DNA of 64,000 nt from Micromonospora sp. WMMD1128 (GCF_027497235.1 NZ_CP114902.1:434001-498000); one strand, 5' to 3'; shown: positions 1-8,758, numbered from the stretch's first letter. The notes: generated by a model not told the origin, from the sequence alone. Program-made: numbers and translations.

Positions 1-129
1 ATCGACAACCCGTTCAAGCGGGGCGGCGGCATCGCCGCGATGTTCGCCACCCACCCGCCGATGGAGCAGCGGGTGGCCCGGCTGGAGCAGATGGCCCGCA
101 ACTCCGGCCCGGTGCAGTTCCAGCGCTGA
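1..129 (+). CDS. htpX: HtpX-like zinc metalloprotease, C-terminal end only
   Basis: The window opens in frame inside this gene; 42 codons and a TGA stop are visible. The residues around ATHPPMEQRVARL match the conserved C-terminal THPP(ME)xRIxxL signature of HtpX, a membrane-bound M48 protease that degrades damaged membrane proteins. The catalytic HExxH and membrane segments would lie upstream of the window. A 15-bp hairpin follows 14 bases after the stop and probably ends transcription. Confidence 0.85.
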   Translation: MDNPFKRGGGIAAMFATHPPMEQRVARLEQMARNSGPVQFQR

Positions 130-143
130 CCCCGTCCGTCCTC

Positions 144-179
144 CTCCGCCCGCGTCCGTCGTCCCGGACGCGGGCGGAG
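144..179. terminator. Bidirectional hairpin terminator between htpX and the MFS gene
   Basis: Perfect 15-bp inverted repeat (arms 144-158 and 165-179) with a 6-base loop between two convergent genes. There is no T-run, as is usual for high-GC actinobacterial terminators. It could serve both strands. Confidence 0.75.
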
Positions 180-231
180 CCGCGTTCGGGCGGCGCGGCT
201 CGTCGTCGGCGGCCCGCGTGCGGTCGGCGGC

Positions 232-1416
232 TCAGGCCGGCTCGGGCAGGCGGTCCGGCCGGGTCAACAGCACCGTGGCGAGCAGCACCAGCCCCGCCGC
301 CAGGTAGGCCACGGCCGGGCCGAACAACGCGGCGGCGCCGCCGAGCAGGAAGACACCGACACCGGAGAGCATGATGTTCCCGGCGACGATCGTCGCCTCC
401 ACCTGCCCCATCCGCTCCCGGGGCGCCAACCGCGCGAACGTCGCCTGCGCGCCGATCAGCCATCCGCCGCCGGCCCCGATCAGCGCGTTCGCCACGGCGA
501 GCGCCCAGGCCGGGGCGTCGACGGCCGCCAGCAGGGCGGCCAGCAGCAGCGCCGTGGCGAGCGCGCCGGCCGCCACCACCTGGCCGGACACCCGGACCAG
601 CCAGCCGCGACGCCCGACCAGCAGCACGAACACCGCGCCACCGAACGACGAGGCGGCAAGCACCACCGGCCGCCACGCGCCTCCGGACAGGTCCGGTGCG
701 AGCGTCTCCGGCAGCCCGCCGGCCAGCATGGTGGCGAGCGTGAGCAGGGCGACCCCGCGCAGGATCGGATGGGCGGCGATGATCCGGGCGCCGGCGGTGG
801 CCGGTGGTCGTGGGCCGCGGCGCTCCTGCCGGCCCACCCGCAGGCCGGTGAGGACCACGGCCGCGAGCAGGAACGAGGCCAGGTCGATCAGCAGCGCCAC
901 CCGGGGGCCGATCGCCACCGTGACGCTCGCCCCGGCCAGCAGGCCGACGACCTGGCCGCTCTGGTTGGCGAAGGCGGCGAGCCCGAACAGCGGCAGGCGC
1001 AGCGGGGGCGCCACCGCCTCGGCGATGATCGCCACGTGCACGCTGCCGTACGCGGCCCGGACCGCGCCGAGCAGGCCGGCCGCCACGATCGCCGGCAGCG
1101 CCCGGGGAACCGCCGCCGGCACGGCGATGAGCACCGCGCCGGCCAGCGTGAGCCCGATCAGCATGGTGCGTCGGGCCAGCACGTCCAGCCAGCCGCTGAA
1201 CACGGTCGCGACGAGCAGCGCGGGCAGCGCCCGGGCGGCGTACACGGCGGCCGGCCCGAGCACCGAGCGCGTCTGGTCGTAGGCGAGCAGCAGCAGGGCG
1301 GCCAGCCCGACGAAATCGCCCAGCTCGGAGATGCCCCGGGCGACCAGCAGCCGGGACGCGACCGGGTGCCGGAACAGCGCGCGATAGCCGGGGGCGGGCG
1401 TCGCGGTGTCAGTCAT
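232..1416 (-). CDS. MFS-type transporter
   Basis: A 394-residue, strongly hydrophobic protein with about ten to twelve predicted membrane segments and an Arg-rich loop (GRQERRGPR) in the middle, the pattern of a major facilitator permease. Near the N-terminus, GISELGDFVGLAALLLLAYD resembles the first helix and following loop of MFS-1 drug-efflux-type proteins. The ATG at 1416 (MTDTATPAPGY) is preferred over an in-frame start at 1518 because the extra 34 residues are low-complexity and upstream of the hydrophobic part; no strong Shine-Dalgarno site decides this. It converges on htpX and is separated from it by a hairpin. The substrate cannot be told from the sequence. Confidence 0.75.
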   Translation of the reverse strand: MTDTATPAPGYRALFRHPVASRLLVARGISELGDFVGLAALLLLAYDQTRSVLGPAAVYAARALPALLVATVFSGWLDVLARRTMLIGLTLAGAVLIAVPAAVPRALPAIVAAGLLGAVRAAYGSVHVAIIAEAVAPPLRLPLFGLAAFANQSGQVVGLLAGASVTVAIGPRVALLIDLASFLLAAVVLTGLRVGRQERRGPRPPATAGARIIAAHPILRGVALLTLATMLAGGLPETLAPDLSGGAWRPVVLAASSFGGAVFVLLVGRRGWLVRVSGQVVAAGALATALLLAALLAAVDAPAWALAVANALIGAGGGWLIGAQATFARLAPRERMGQVEATIVAGNIMLSGVGVFLLGGAAALFGPAVAYLAAGLVLLATVLLTRPDRLPEPA

Positions 1417-1598
1417 CGCTTCGACGGGTCCGCTTCCTCGACCCGCAGCGGTGCGACCGCCATGCCGCTCATCCCGACCTCCGCACGCGTCGGCGGCCGA
1501 TCCCGCCGCCCCAGGCATGGACTCAGTTCGATCAGGAACCTACTCCCTCCCGGCCCGTACGGCAGCCCCTGTCCTTTGCCCCGCAGGTCAGATGGGTG

Positions 1599-3233
1599 TC
1601 ACTGTTCGCAGAGCCGCGACTGGGAGAACGACGGTGCCGGGGCGGGCTGGCCCCGCCAGACGGGATTGACGGCCACCGCCAGCGTCGGGGCCTGCCAGGC
1701 CGCACCGAGCAACTGGATGGTGCCGTACTCGCGCCGCCGCGACTCGACGTCCCCGCCGCTCAGGAAGCGGATCACCTGTTCGTCGACCTCCGGCTGGCCC
1801 AGCAGCCCGCCGTGCAGGCCGGGCATCTCGTAGACGGGGATCCGGGTGTACGGCCCGGGCGGGAGTTCCGTCGCGCTGACCGTGGGCAGGAAGGCGACCA
1901 TCCGGATCCCGGGGACCGGGCACATGGTCTGGTAGCGGTAGAACGGCGCCTGGGCCAGCAGCGACCGGATGAACGGCTCGTCCGGGCTGTCCCCGCCCCC
2001 GCTGACGCGGGCCACCAGCGCGAAGATCCCGCGCAACTGCCAGCCGGGGGCGATGCCCCAGCCCGCCGCCGCGTCCGCCGGCGGGTAGTAGGCGCGGGCG
2101 GCGCGGACCAGCGGGCTGAACATCAGCAGCGCGCCGACCGGAGATCGCGGGCGGTCGCGCAGATAGGTCCGTCCCACCATCGCCCCCTCGCTCTGGCCGA
2201 GCAGGGCCACCGGGCGGCCGGTCCGGGCGTGCAGCGCGTCCACCTGCCGGGCCAGCAGCACCGCGCTCGACTCGAGCGAGCGATGCGTGTCCCGGGCGTC
2301 GTAGGGCAGCGGGCGACCGGTGGCGTCCTGGCCGGCGTAGGAGAACGTCGTCGCCGCCGGGTCGACCGCCGGCCGCCCGTCGTACCGCGAGTTGTGCCCG
2401 CCGAGCACGATCACCGCGTACCGGACCGAGGCGGGCAGCCGCCGGTCGAGCAGCGGCGGCCGGAAGTCGATCGTCTGGTACGCCGGGCTGGACGTCACCG
2501 CCTGCACCGCCACCGGGATCGCCAGGGCGAGCACGACGACGATCGGGACCGCCGGCACCCGCGGCCAGTGAACCCGGGCCGGCAGGACCGCCGCCCGCAC
2601 CGACCGGTTCCACAGCAGGCCGTTGCCGGCGCCGGCGAACGCCGCCACGAGCAGCGTCCACCAGCCGGGCACCCGCCAGACGACCGCGCCGGCCAGCGTG
2701 ATCACCACGAAGTCAAGCAGTGACCAGCCGACGAGCGCCGCCGACGGCAGGCCGCGCATCCAGTCGCTGCCGACGGCCGCCCGTTGCAGGAACGGCGCGA
2801 GCAGCAGCATCGGCCCCACCGCGGCGAACACGAACCAGGAGAGGGACACCACCCCCGCGGCGACGGAGAGCGCGGCGAACGGGGAGACGATCACCGCGGT
2901 CATCGCCGCGATCCCCAGGTTGCGCAGCAGGATCCGCCGGCGCGCCGGCCGGGGTTTCTCCGCCGGCCAGGCGAGGCCGACCAGACCCGCGGAGAGCAGC
3001 CCGCGCAGCCCGATGGCGACCACCAGCCCGATCGCGTACGCCTCCCAGGAGTTGTGGTAGACGAGCAGCCAGCGCATGTCGTTGTACGAGTCGTACGGCC
3101 ACACGGCCGAACCTTGCGGGGACAGGCCCTCCGCGCTCCGGAACCCGAGCATCTCGAACAGCACGTTCTGCGCCACCGGTACGGCCGCGGCAAGCGCGAC
3201 GAGCCCGAGCAACCTGCGCCTCGGCTGGCTCAC
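1599..3233 (-). CDS. Membrane-anchored alpha/beta-hydrolase-like protein
   Basis: 544 residues. The first ~250 residues contain several hydrophobic segments; the C-terminal half is soluble and carries LLGQSEGAM, a GxSxG nucleophile elbow typical of alpha/beta hydrolases (lipases, esterases), plus a preceding VIVLGGHNSRYDG strand-turn. The catalytic Asp and His are not certain; a candidate His lies in PGLHGGLLGQ. GTG at 3233 has a good GAGGAGGT ribosome site 5 bases upstream; an open frame extends on to 4688 but runs antisense to a real gene. It is divergent from the next MFS gene. The substrate is unknown; the active site probably faces outside the membrane, but topology was not computed. Confidence 0.65.
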   Translation of the reverse strand: MSQPRRRLLGLVALAAAVPVAQNVLFEMLGFRSAEGLSPQGSAVWPYDSYNDMRWLLVYHNSWEAYAIGLVVAIGLRGLLSAGLVGLAWPAEKPRPARRRILLRNLGIAAMTAVIVSPFAALSVAAGVVSLSWFVFAAVGPMLLLAPFLQRAAVGSDWMRGLPSAALVGWSLLDFVVITLAGAVVWRVPGWWTLLVAAFAGAGNGLLWNRSVRAAVLPARVHWPRVPAVPIVVVLALAIPVAVQAVTSSPAYQTIDFRPPLLDRRLPASVRYAVIVLGGHNSRYDGRPAVDPAATTFSYAGQDATGRPLPYDARDTHRSLESSAVLLARQVDALHARTGRPVALLGQSEGAMVGRTYLRDRPRSPVGALLMFSPLVRAARAYYPPADAAAGWGIAPGWQLRGIFALVARVSGGGDSPDEPFIRSLLAQAPFYRYQTMCPVPGIRMVAFLPTVSATELPPGPYTRIPVYEMPGLHGGLLGQPEVDEQVIRFLSGGDVESRRREYGTIQLLGAAWQAPTLAVAVNPVWRGQPAPAPSFSQSRLCEQ

Positions 3234-3404
3234 CCGTACCTCCTCGACCCCGACGCCTCCCGTCCCTGACTCTCCGACGCCGGGCGCCCCCGTGGGACGA
3301 CATTCCGGAATGACGCGCCGCTGTGAGGCAACCGACCGTTTCCCCAGCCCTCGACCGGCGTTAGGGTCGAAGGGCATCTGACTCATTACATCCGGAGGTT
3401 GACC

Positions 3405-4664
3405 GTGGCCGCGCTGCGCCAGTACCTGGGCGTCTGGCGGGTCCCCGGCGCACCGATGCTGCTGATACTCGGCATCGTCGGGCGGCTCGGGATCGGCATG
3501 ACCCCACTGGCGCTGCTGCTCGTGGTCGCACAGGTCACCGGCCGCTACTCCCTCGCCGCGGTCGCCGGCGGCATCTACGCGCTCTCCGGCGCCGCGCTCA
3601 GCCCGATCGCCGGCCGCGTCGCCGACCGGGTGGGCCCCACCCCGGTGCTGCTGGCCACCGCGCTGGCCCACCCGCTCGCCCTCCTCGGGCTCCTCGCCGC
3701 CAGCAGCTCCGGCGCGGGCAACCTCGCCCTGATCTACCTGGCCGCGGGCGTCGCCGGCGCCACGTACCCGCCGCTGACCGCCGCGATCCGGGGCGCCTGG
3801 AACGACCTCACCGCGCCGGCCACCGGCCGAGGCCACCTGCGCAACACCGCGCTCGCCGCCGAGACCTCCCTGTTCGAGATCGTCTTCGTGCTCGGCCCGC
3901 TGCTGGTGGCCGGCTTCGTGCTCGTCGCCGACGCCTCCGCCGCGCTGCTCGGCGCCGCCGTGGTCACCCTGGTCGGCACCGGCTCGGTCGCCCTCGGCCG
4001 GGTGATGCGCGCCTGGCGCCCACACCCGCGCGAGCACCACGCCCGAGGACTCGGCCCGCTGCGGGTCGGCGGCTTCCCCGCCCTGCTGGTCTGCGTGGCA
4101 AGCCTCGGCATCGCGTTCGGCGCCTCCGGCGTGATCGTCCCGGCCTTCGCCGGCAACACCGGCGCCGAGGACCCGGAGAGCCTGGCCGGTCTGCTGCTCG
4201 CCGTCTGGGGCATCGGCAGCGCCGCCGGCGGCTTCTGGTTCGGCGTACGCAAGCCGGCCGTCAACATGACCCGCCAGTTCGCCTGGCTGCTCGGCACCGT
4301 GGCGGCCAGCTTCGCCGTCTTCGCGGTCATGCCCGGCCCGGCCGCGCTCGGCGTCGCACTGGCGCTCGGCGGCGCCGCCATCGCCCCCGCGCTCACCCTG
4401 GAGAACACGCTCGTCGGGCGGATCGCCCCGGCCGGCATGCTGAACGAGGCGTACACCTGGGTGGTCACCATGTCGGTGGCGGCGAGCGCCGCCGGCGGCG
4501 CGGTCGCCGGCCTGATCGTCGACCACGCCGGCGGCGTGCCGTGGGCGTTCGTCTTCGCCGGGGCGGCGGTCGCCGTCGGGGCCGCGGTCGCCGCGCCGCC
4601 CCGCGGCCCGATCGCCCGGGCCGAGGCGACCGCGGTACGCGCCGAGCAGTCGCTCGCCGCCTGA
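3405..4664 (+). CDS. MFS-type transporter
   Basis: 419 residues with about twelve hydrophobic segments. The loop [15 protein letters not shown] fits the MFS signature between helices 2 and 3 (GxxaDRxGrr). The protein ends in an Arg/Glu-rich cytoplasmic tail. GTG at 3405 is chosen because GGAGG at 3394-3398 is spaced 6 bases from it; a TTG at 3399 touches the ribosome site. The divergent 170-base gap to the hydrolase gene holds both promoters. Substrate not predictable from sequence. Confidence 0.75.
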   Translation: MAALRQYLGVWRVPGAPMLLILGIVGRLGIGMTPLALLLVVAQVTGRYSLAAVAGGIYALSGAALSPIAGRVADRVGPTPVLLATALAHPLALLGLLAASSSGAGNLALIYLAAGVAGATYPPLTAAIRGAWNDLTAPATGRGHLRNTALAAETSLFEIVFVLGPLLVAGFVLVADASAALLGAAVVTLVGTGSVALGRVMRAWRPHPREHHARGLGPLRVGGFPALLVCVASLGIAFGASGVIVPAFAGNTGAEDPESLAGLLLAVWGIGSAAGGFWFGVRKPAVNMTRQFAWLLGTVAASFAVFAVMPGPAALGVALALGGAAIAPALTLENTLVGRIAPAGMLNEAYTWVVTMSVAASAAGGAVAGLIVDHAGGVPWAFVFAGAAVAVGAAVAAPPRGPIARAEATAVRAEQSLAA

Positions 4665-4681
4665 CGGCAATAGGGGCCGTC

Positions 4682-4718
4682 GGCTCAAGCTTCAACGGCT
4701 GAAAGACGTGCTTGAGCC
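4682..4718. promoter_or_regulatory. Nested inverted repeat before the VOC gene
   Basis: Outer arms GGCTCAAGC (4682-4690) and GCTTGAGCC (4710-4718) match perfectly; inside them TTCA/TGAA form a second small repeat. It starts 18 bases after the MFS stop and ends 31 bases before the VOC start. It could be the MFS terminator or an operator of the CTCAAG...CTTGAG kind bound by MerR-type regulators. No regulator gene is adjacent. Confidence 0.45.
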
Positions 4719-4748
4719 TCCCGTTACGTCAGTCTCTACGGTCGCTGC

Positions 4749-5219
4749 ATGGACGACATCACACCCGAGGTCACGCGTGACATCTACGGCATGCCGGCGT
4801 TCGTCACGTTGACGGTCGCGGATCTTGACCGCACCGTCGACTGGTATGTCAACGGGCTGGATTTCATATCGCTCTTTACCGTGCCCGGCCCCGACGGCGT
4901 GCCGGCGCTGGTCCATCTTCGCCGCTGGCGGTACCAGGACATCCTGGTGCGCAAGGGAGCACCACCGGTTGGCGGTGATTGGACCACGAGCTTCATGGCC
5001 ACCGCCGAGCAGCTGGATACGATCGCCGAGCGCGCGCGGATGCATGGCGGCGGCGTGGTCGACGGACCCTCCGACACGCCGTGGAACACTCGCGACCTGC
5101 GGCTCATCGACCCCGACGGGTACACGATCGTCTACACCGCCCGCCGGCCGGCAGGGGAACGTGACGAGCGCTTCACCGCGATGATGGAGCGGGAGGCCCG
5201 CCGGCAGCTCAGCGACTAG
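4749..5219 (+). CDS. VOC (glyoxalase/bleomycin-resistance fold) protein
   Basis: 156 residues, one VOC module. The N-terminal strand FVTLTVADLDRTVDWYVNGL is the classic first beta-alpha unit, and the end, DLRLIDPDGYTIVYT, is the conserved last strand with the usual metal- or substrate-side DPDG turn. Family members include glyoxalases, dioxygenases and antibiotic-binding proteins; the specific activity is not evident. The stop codon TAG (5217-5219) is part of the CTAG target duplicated by the following IS, so the protein is intact despite the insertion at its very end. Confidence 0.8.
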   Translation: MDDITPEVTRDIYGMPAFVTLTVADLDRTVDWYVNGLDFISLFTVPGPDGVPALVHLRRWRYQDILVRKGAPPVGGDWTTSFMATAEQLDTIAERARMHGGGVVDGPSDTPWNTRDLRLIDPDGYTIVYTARRPAGERDERFTAMMEREARRQLSD

Positions 5220-6260
5220 GGCCTGTGTCGAAGTCCGTGCGAGGGCTTGAGCTGTTGGGTGAGGGTCTTGGCGTGTCGGTGTTCGAGATGTAGCGAGGTC
5301 TCCGGTATCTGGTTCAGCGACCAAGCAGAACCCGAACACCGGAGACCTCGTGGACAGCCTAGCGGTGACGAGGCGGCATGACCTGACCGACGCACAGTGG
5401 GCGGCGCTGGAGCCGTTGCTGCCTGCGGGGCGTCGGCCAGGTCGGCCGTCGACATGGACGAAACGGCAGCTCATTGATGGGATTCGGTGGCGGGTACGGG
5501 TTGGCGCCCCGTGGCGGGACGTCCCGCAGTGTTACGGGTCCTGGGCGGCGGTGTACGCGCTGTTCCGGCGTTGGCAGCGCGATGGGACCTGGGCGAAGAT
5601 CCTGACCGTGTTGCAGGCCCTGGCTGACGGGGGTGGACGCGTCGTGTGGGACGTGTCGGTGGACTCGACGGTCGCTCGGGCGCATCAGCACGCTGCGGGG
5701 GCGCGTAAAAGGGGGATCTGCAGGTCGAGCCGCCGGGCGGGGTCACGGTCGAACCGGACGACCACGCGCTCGGTCGCTCGCGCGGTGGGCTGACCACGAA
5801 GGTGCACCTGGCATGTGAGCAGGGGCAGAAGCCGCTGTCGATCGTGTTGACCGCCGGGCAGCGCGGGGACAGCCCGCAGTTCATCCCGGTGCTCGACGGG
5901 ATCCGGGTGCCCCGCCTCGGCGGTGGCCGGCCCCGGACCCGCCCGGACCGGGTCCTGGCCGACAAGGCGTACACGTCGAAGGCCAACCGCCGCTACCTGC
6001 GTCGACGTGGGATCGCCGCGACGATCCCGTCGAAGGCCGACCAGGACGCGAACCGGCGTAAGAAGGGGTCCAAGGGCGGCCGGCCACCGGCCTTCGACCC
6101 CCAGCGGTACCGGCAGCGTCACGCCGTGGAGTGCGGCATCAACCGCCTCAAACGCCACCGCGCCGTGGCCACCCGCTTCGACAAACTCGCCGTCCGCTAC
6201 GAGGCCACCGTGCACATCGCCGCGATCAACGAGTGGCTGTGACCGACTTCGACACAGTCC
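5220..6260 (+). mobile_element. IS5-type insertion sequence (1,041 bp)
   Basis: Terminal inverted repeats of 16 bp with one mismatch (5220-5235, 6245-6260; core TGTGTCGAAGTC). The element is flanked by a perfect 4-bp duplication CTAG (5216-5219 and 6261-6264), consistent with the YTAR targets of IS5-family elements. It contains one transposase in two overlapping frames. It lies outside the AICE. Confidence 0.9.
5350..6242 (+). CDS. IS5-family DDE transposase, two frames joined by a -1 shift
   Basis: The first frame (5350-5793) has the N-terminal [21 protein letters not shown] domain and the [18 protein letters not shown] strand with the first catalytic Asp. The second frame, open through to 6242, has [20 protein letters not shown] (second Asp) and the final [15 protein letters not shown] (Glu). 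The change is from frame 1 to -1 at the A4G5 run 5707-5715; after shifting, the reading continues [20 protein letters not shown], which fits the family. This may be programmed frameshifting, known in several IS5 groups, or an inactivating indel; the sequence alone cannot decide. Start GTG at 5350. Confidence 0.85.
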
Positions 6261-6395
6261 CTAGGTGCGCGCTTGAGCTGGCGAGGATCCAGGACGCGGG
6301 AGGCCCGGTTGCTGTCGACAGCGGTGGTGACGGCAACCGGGCTGGGCGCCGGCGACCGGCAGCGGAGAGCTACGAGACCAGCGCCCAGGGTCGGG

Positions 6396-6890
6396 TCACC
6401 TGTAGTTGGTGAATTGGAGCGCCACCCCGAAGTCCTCGCCCTTGAGCAGCGAGATGACGGCCTGGAGGTCGTCCTTCTTCTTTCCGGTGACGCGGAGCTG
6501 GTCGCCCTGGATCTGCGCCTGGACGCCCTTGGGGCCCTCGTCGCGGATCTTCTTGCTGATCGCCTTCGCCTTGTCCATGTCGATGCCCTGGATCACCTTG
6601 GCGTCGATCTTGAAGATCTTGCCGGAGGACCTCGGGTCACCGGCGTCCAGCGACTTCAGCGAGATGTTCCGCTTGATCAGCTTCTCCTTGAAGACGTCAA
6701 GGGCGGCCCGCACCCGCTCCTCGGTCTCCGCCTGGAGGCTGACCGCCTCCTCACCCGACCAGGAGATCTCGGCACCGGTGCCGCGGAAGTCGAACCGCGT
6801 CCCGAACTCCTTCTCCGCCTGGCGGAGGGCGTTGTCGACCTCCTGACGGTCGACCTTGCTCACGATGTCGAAGGACGGGTTCGCTGCCAT
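6396..6890 (-). CDS. yajQ: YajQ family nucleotide-binding protein
   Basis: 164 residues, the usual YajQ length. It begins [20 protein letters not shown] and contains [20 protein letters not shown] and [15 protein letters not shown], all conserved YajQ blocks. In other bacteria YajQ binds cyclic di-GMP or nucleotides and RNA, and acts as a regulator in the cytoplasm. ATG at 6890 is used since AGGAG lies 7 bases upstream; an ATG at 6896 abuts the ribosome site. It is divergent from tRNA-Tyr. A GGDEF-EAL enzyme lies further on (29223), but no direct link is shown. Confidence 0.93.
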   Translation of the reverse strand: MAANPSFDIVSKVDRQEVDNALRQAEKEFGTRFDFRGTGAEISWSGEEAVSLQAETEERVRAALDVFKEKLIKRNISLKSLDAGDPRSSGKIFKIDAKVIQGIDMDKAKAISKKIRDEGPKGVQAQIQGDQLRVTGKKKDDLQAVISLLKGEDFGVALQFTNYR

Positions 6891-7037
6891 GCTCATGCTC
6901 CTGCTGTCCGGCGGTGTGTCCTGTTCCGTCCCGCACTGACCAGCGTGGGACCTCCTGACGGTACCCCGTTGCGGTGGGGCGGGGGACAACCGCTATCCTT
7001 GCTTCCGCCGCCGCGTTGCGACGCGGTGGGGTGCCCT

Positions 7038-7121
7038 GGCGGGTTGCCCGAGCGGCCAATGGGAGCGGACTGTAAATCCGTCGCGAAAGCTTCAGAGGTT
7101 CGAATCCTCTACCCGCCACCA
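7038..7121 (+). tRNA. tRNA-Tyr (GTA), integration site of the AICE
   Basis: 84 bases with CCA encoded. Acceptor GGCGGGT pairs with ACCCGCC; anticodon GTA is at 7072-7074; a long variable arm is present, as expected for class II tRNA-Tyr. The 3' half and downstream hairpin form attL, so the intact tRNA gene is kept after integration. Confidence 0.95.
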
Positions 7122-7156
7122 GGTGCAGATGCGGCCCCTGACCAGCAGAGATGCTG
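7070..7156 (+). repeat. attL: 87-bp att repeat, left copy
   Basis: Identical to 27371-27457. It runs from the tRNA-Tyr anticodon arm through the T-arm, acceptor and CCA into the downstream GGCCCC...GGGGCC hairpin; beyond one mismatch at 7157 the identity continues for about 12 more bases. The duplicated hairpin probably ends tRNA transcription in both integrated and empty sites. Confidence 0.93.
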
Positions 7157-7218
7157 ATCGGGGGCCGTTGTCGTTGATCTAGCGGAGTCCGGCTGAGTCC
7201 AGCCGTTGACGACTGGTT

Positions 7219-7235
7219 GTGGGCAGATGGTGGGC
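7219..7235 (+). repeat. Candidate integrase arm site, left
   Basis: GTGGGCAGATGGTGGGC, found identically and in the same orientation at 27277-27293. In the circular form the two copies flank the att core at 63 and 77 bases, the spacing expected for arm-type sites of a tyrosine recombinase. Function is inferred. Confidence 0.5.
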
Positions 7236-7643
7236 AGGTCGATCTTGCCGCTGATGGCTCTTCTGGCGCTGCGGACGCTGGGGTTGGTGGCCCTGGATCC
7301 GGTCTCGCGGAGTCCGTGTGTGTAGACGAGCGGATGAGGGGTCCGCGGTGAGGTGCCGCCGGCTGTGGGAGAGGGACCGGTGGCAAGTCAGTCCCGGGGT
7401 TGGACTGGCGCGGCAGTCGGAAGCCCTGACCGTCGACCAGGCCGACCGGTTCGGCTTCCGTACCGCCTGGCCGTGACCGTGCCGTCAGCCGGATCAATTG
7501 GCTCGGGGCGGCGGTCCGGCGGCAGTCGGTGGCTCGCCGCCCCGGCGCCGCAGGCGGCCGGGGCGGCTTGCCGCCGGCCGGGTTACCGCCCAGCGACGCG
7601 CGGAGCGCGGCGCCTTGATCCAGAACAGAGCAAATCGGCAGTA

Positions 7644-7673
7644 ATGTGAGGACACGCTATGTGAGGACACGCT
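7644..7673. repeat. Two perfect 15-bp tandem repeats
   Basis: Unit ATGTGAGGACACGCT twice without a gap, 13 bases before the GC hairpin at 7687. Possible binding site or replication slippage product; no function shown. Confidence 0.7.
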
Positions 7674-7686
7674 AGGACCTAAGAGA

Positions 7687-7717
7687 GGCTGGGAGCGGAG
7701 ACGTCTCGCTCCCAGCC
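7687..7717. terminator. Perfect 11-bp hairpin
   Basis: Arms GGCTGGGAGCG and CGCTCCCAGCC enclose a nine-base loop that is itself nearly palindromic. No T-run follows. It separates the att region from the cargo genes. Confidence 0.5.
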
Positions 7718-7846
7718 AGCCTCCGCAGTCCTTAAGGCGTGCTACGGCCAGATGGCCCAGAGGTCCGCCTCCGCCCGTTCCAAGCGAGTGGTTGAATGCC
7801 GTCAGGCATCTATCTCTAAGCGTCTTTGAACGCTAATCTCGGGGCC

Positions 7847-8758
7847 ATGTCAGGAGAAGCCCGCCATCTGGCAGAACTTCGAGCCAGCCGCAACCAAGCG
7901 CGTCACGATTTCGCGTCGAAAATAGCGGATTTTAGGCGCAAGCACGGCAATGCAACGCTCGAATACCTTGCTTCAGCAGCTAGAGAAAGCGGGGTGCGTG
8001 TCCAGAGAAGCCAGCTCTCCGACATTCTTGCTGGCAAAAAAACAGCTCCGTGGCAGCTTATGCAGATCATTCTTGAGGCCATGCACAAAGTTGATCCCGC
8101 CACGCAAGAAAGCTTGGATCTTAAAGAATGGCGGGAAGCCTACGAGCGATTTATCGAGGCTACTCGGGAGGACATAAACGTACCGATTCAAACCAACATC
8201 TTTCAGAGTGGTCGAGACTACACGTACATTGCAGGCGGCCAAGTGGTCGTAGGGGCGACGCGAGCCACCTCGGCCGCTGGATCTGCCGAACAGAGCGGAA
8301 CTCCGGATGAGATCAGCGAATACCTGTCGGAGCTTGAAAACGAGATCACCGCTGTAGCCAAGGCGGCGCGCAGGCGGCTTGTCGTCTACCGCACCTTACG
8401 CTTCGCCGCACTTGCCGCATCAGCTGTGACGCCCGCGGTCGCCCTACTCAACGCTGCGACGTGGATAACAGCAGGTGTGGGAACTGTCGCCTTCCTGTCA
8501 GAGGGAGCTGTTCAACTAACGCGGCTAAACGAGCGTGCAGTCCTAGACACGCGGCGGGTGTCAAGCCTGAGCCGCGAATTCCGCATGTACAGGATGAGCG
8601 TCGGGGACTATGCGAGTGAAAACAATTATACCCTTTTGGTGCAGCGCATAGAGGAAATCAGGGAGAAAAACGATAACGAGCGACTTGATGTTGTACAGCA
8701 GTCTTTTGGTGCTCATGTATCGACTCCCGCGGCCGACCAGATCCTGAGACGAACCTAG
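7847..8758 (+). CDS. HTH protein with C-terminal two-TM (SLATT/DUF4231-like) domain
   Basis: 303 residues. N-terminal ~100: a helix-turn-helix of the XRE kind (ASAARESGVRVQRSQLSDIL, then AGKK). Middle ~115-145: NIFQSGRDYTYIAGGQVVVG, a short repetitive beta linker seen in actinobacterial signalling proteins. C-terminal part: ELENEITAVAKAARRRLVVY, two hydrophobic segments (about 195-215 and 220-235) and a soluble tail with DNERLDVVQQSF. This matches the layout of SLATT 2TM effectors, which in other systems are thought to permeabilise membranes on infection. ATG at 7847 is chosen over an upstream TTG at 7826; no strong ribosome site. Codon use is richer in A/T than core genes. Family assignment is from pattern only. 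Confidence 0.6.
   Translation: MSGEARHLAELRASRNQARHDFASKIADFRRKHGNATLEYLASAARESGVRVQRSQLSDILAGKKTAPWQLMQIILEAMHKVDPATQESLDLKEWREAYERFIEATREDINVPIQTNIFQSGRDYTYIAGGQVVVGATRATSAAGSAEQSGTPDEISEYLSELENEITAVAKAARRRLVVYRTLRFAALAASAVTPAVALLNAATWITAGVGTVAFLSEGAVQLTRLNERAVLDTRRVSSLSREFRMYRMSVGDYASENNYTLLVQRIEEIREKNDNERLDVVQQSFGAHVSTPAADQILRRT

Larger units (their letters stand above)
7236..7846. other. Left-end region of the element without a recognisable gene
   Basis: No convincing coding frame on either strand. It contains a perfect 15-bp tandem duplication (ATGTGAGGACACGCT, 7644-7658 and 7659-7673) directly followed by a strong hairpin with 11-bp arms (7687-7697 and 7707-7717). The hairpin lies 130 bases before the HTH-2TM gene and may end leftward or rightward transcription. 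Confidence 0.5.

Noticed and set aside
1599..4688. A 1,029-codon minus-strand frame joining the hydrolase to a long N-terminal extension
   Set aside because: The part beyond 3233 lies antisense to the MFS gene at 3405 and is low-complexity; a strong ribosome site supports the start at 3233.
5216..5220. VOC gene truncated by the IS
   Set aside because: The stop codon TAG belongs to the duplicated target and the VOC fold is complete.
7644..7673. CRISPR-like repeat
   Set aside because: Only two directly adjoining units without spacers; no cas genes anywhere in the window.
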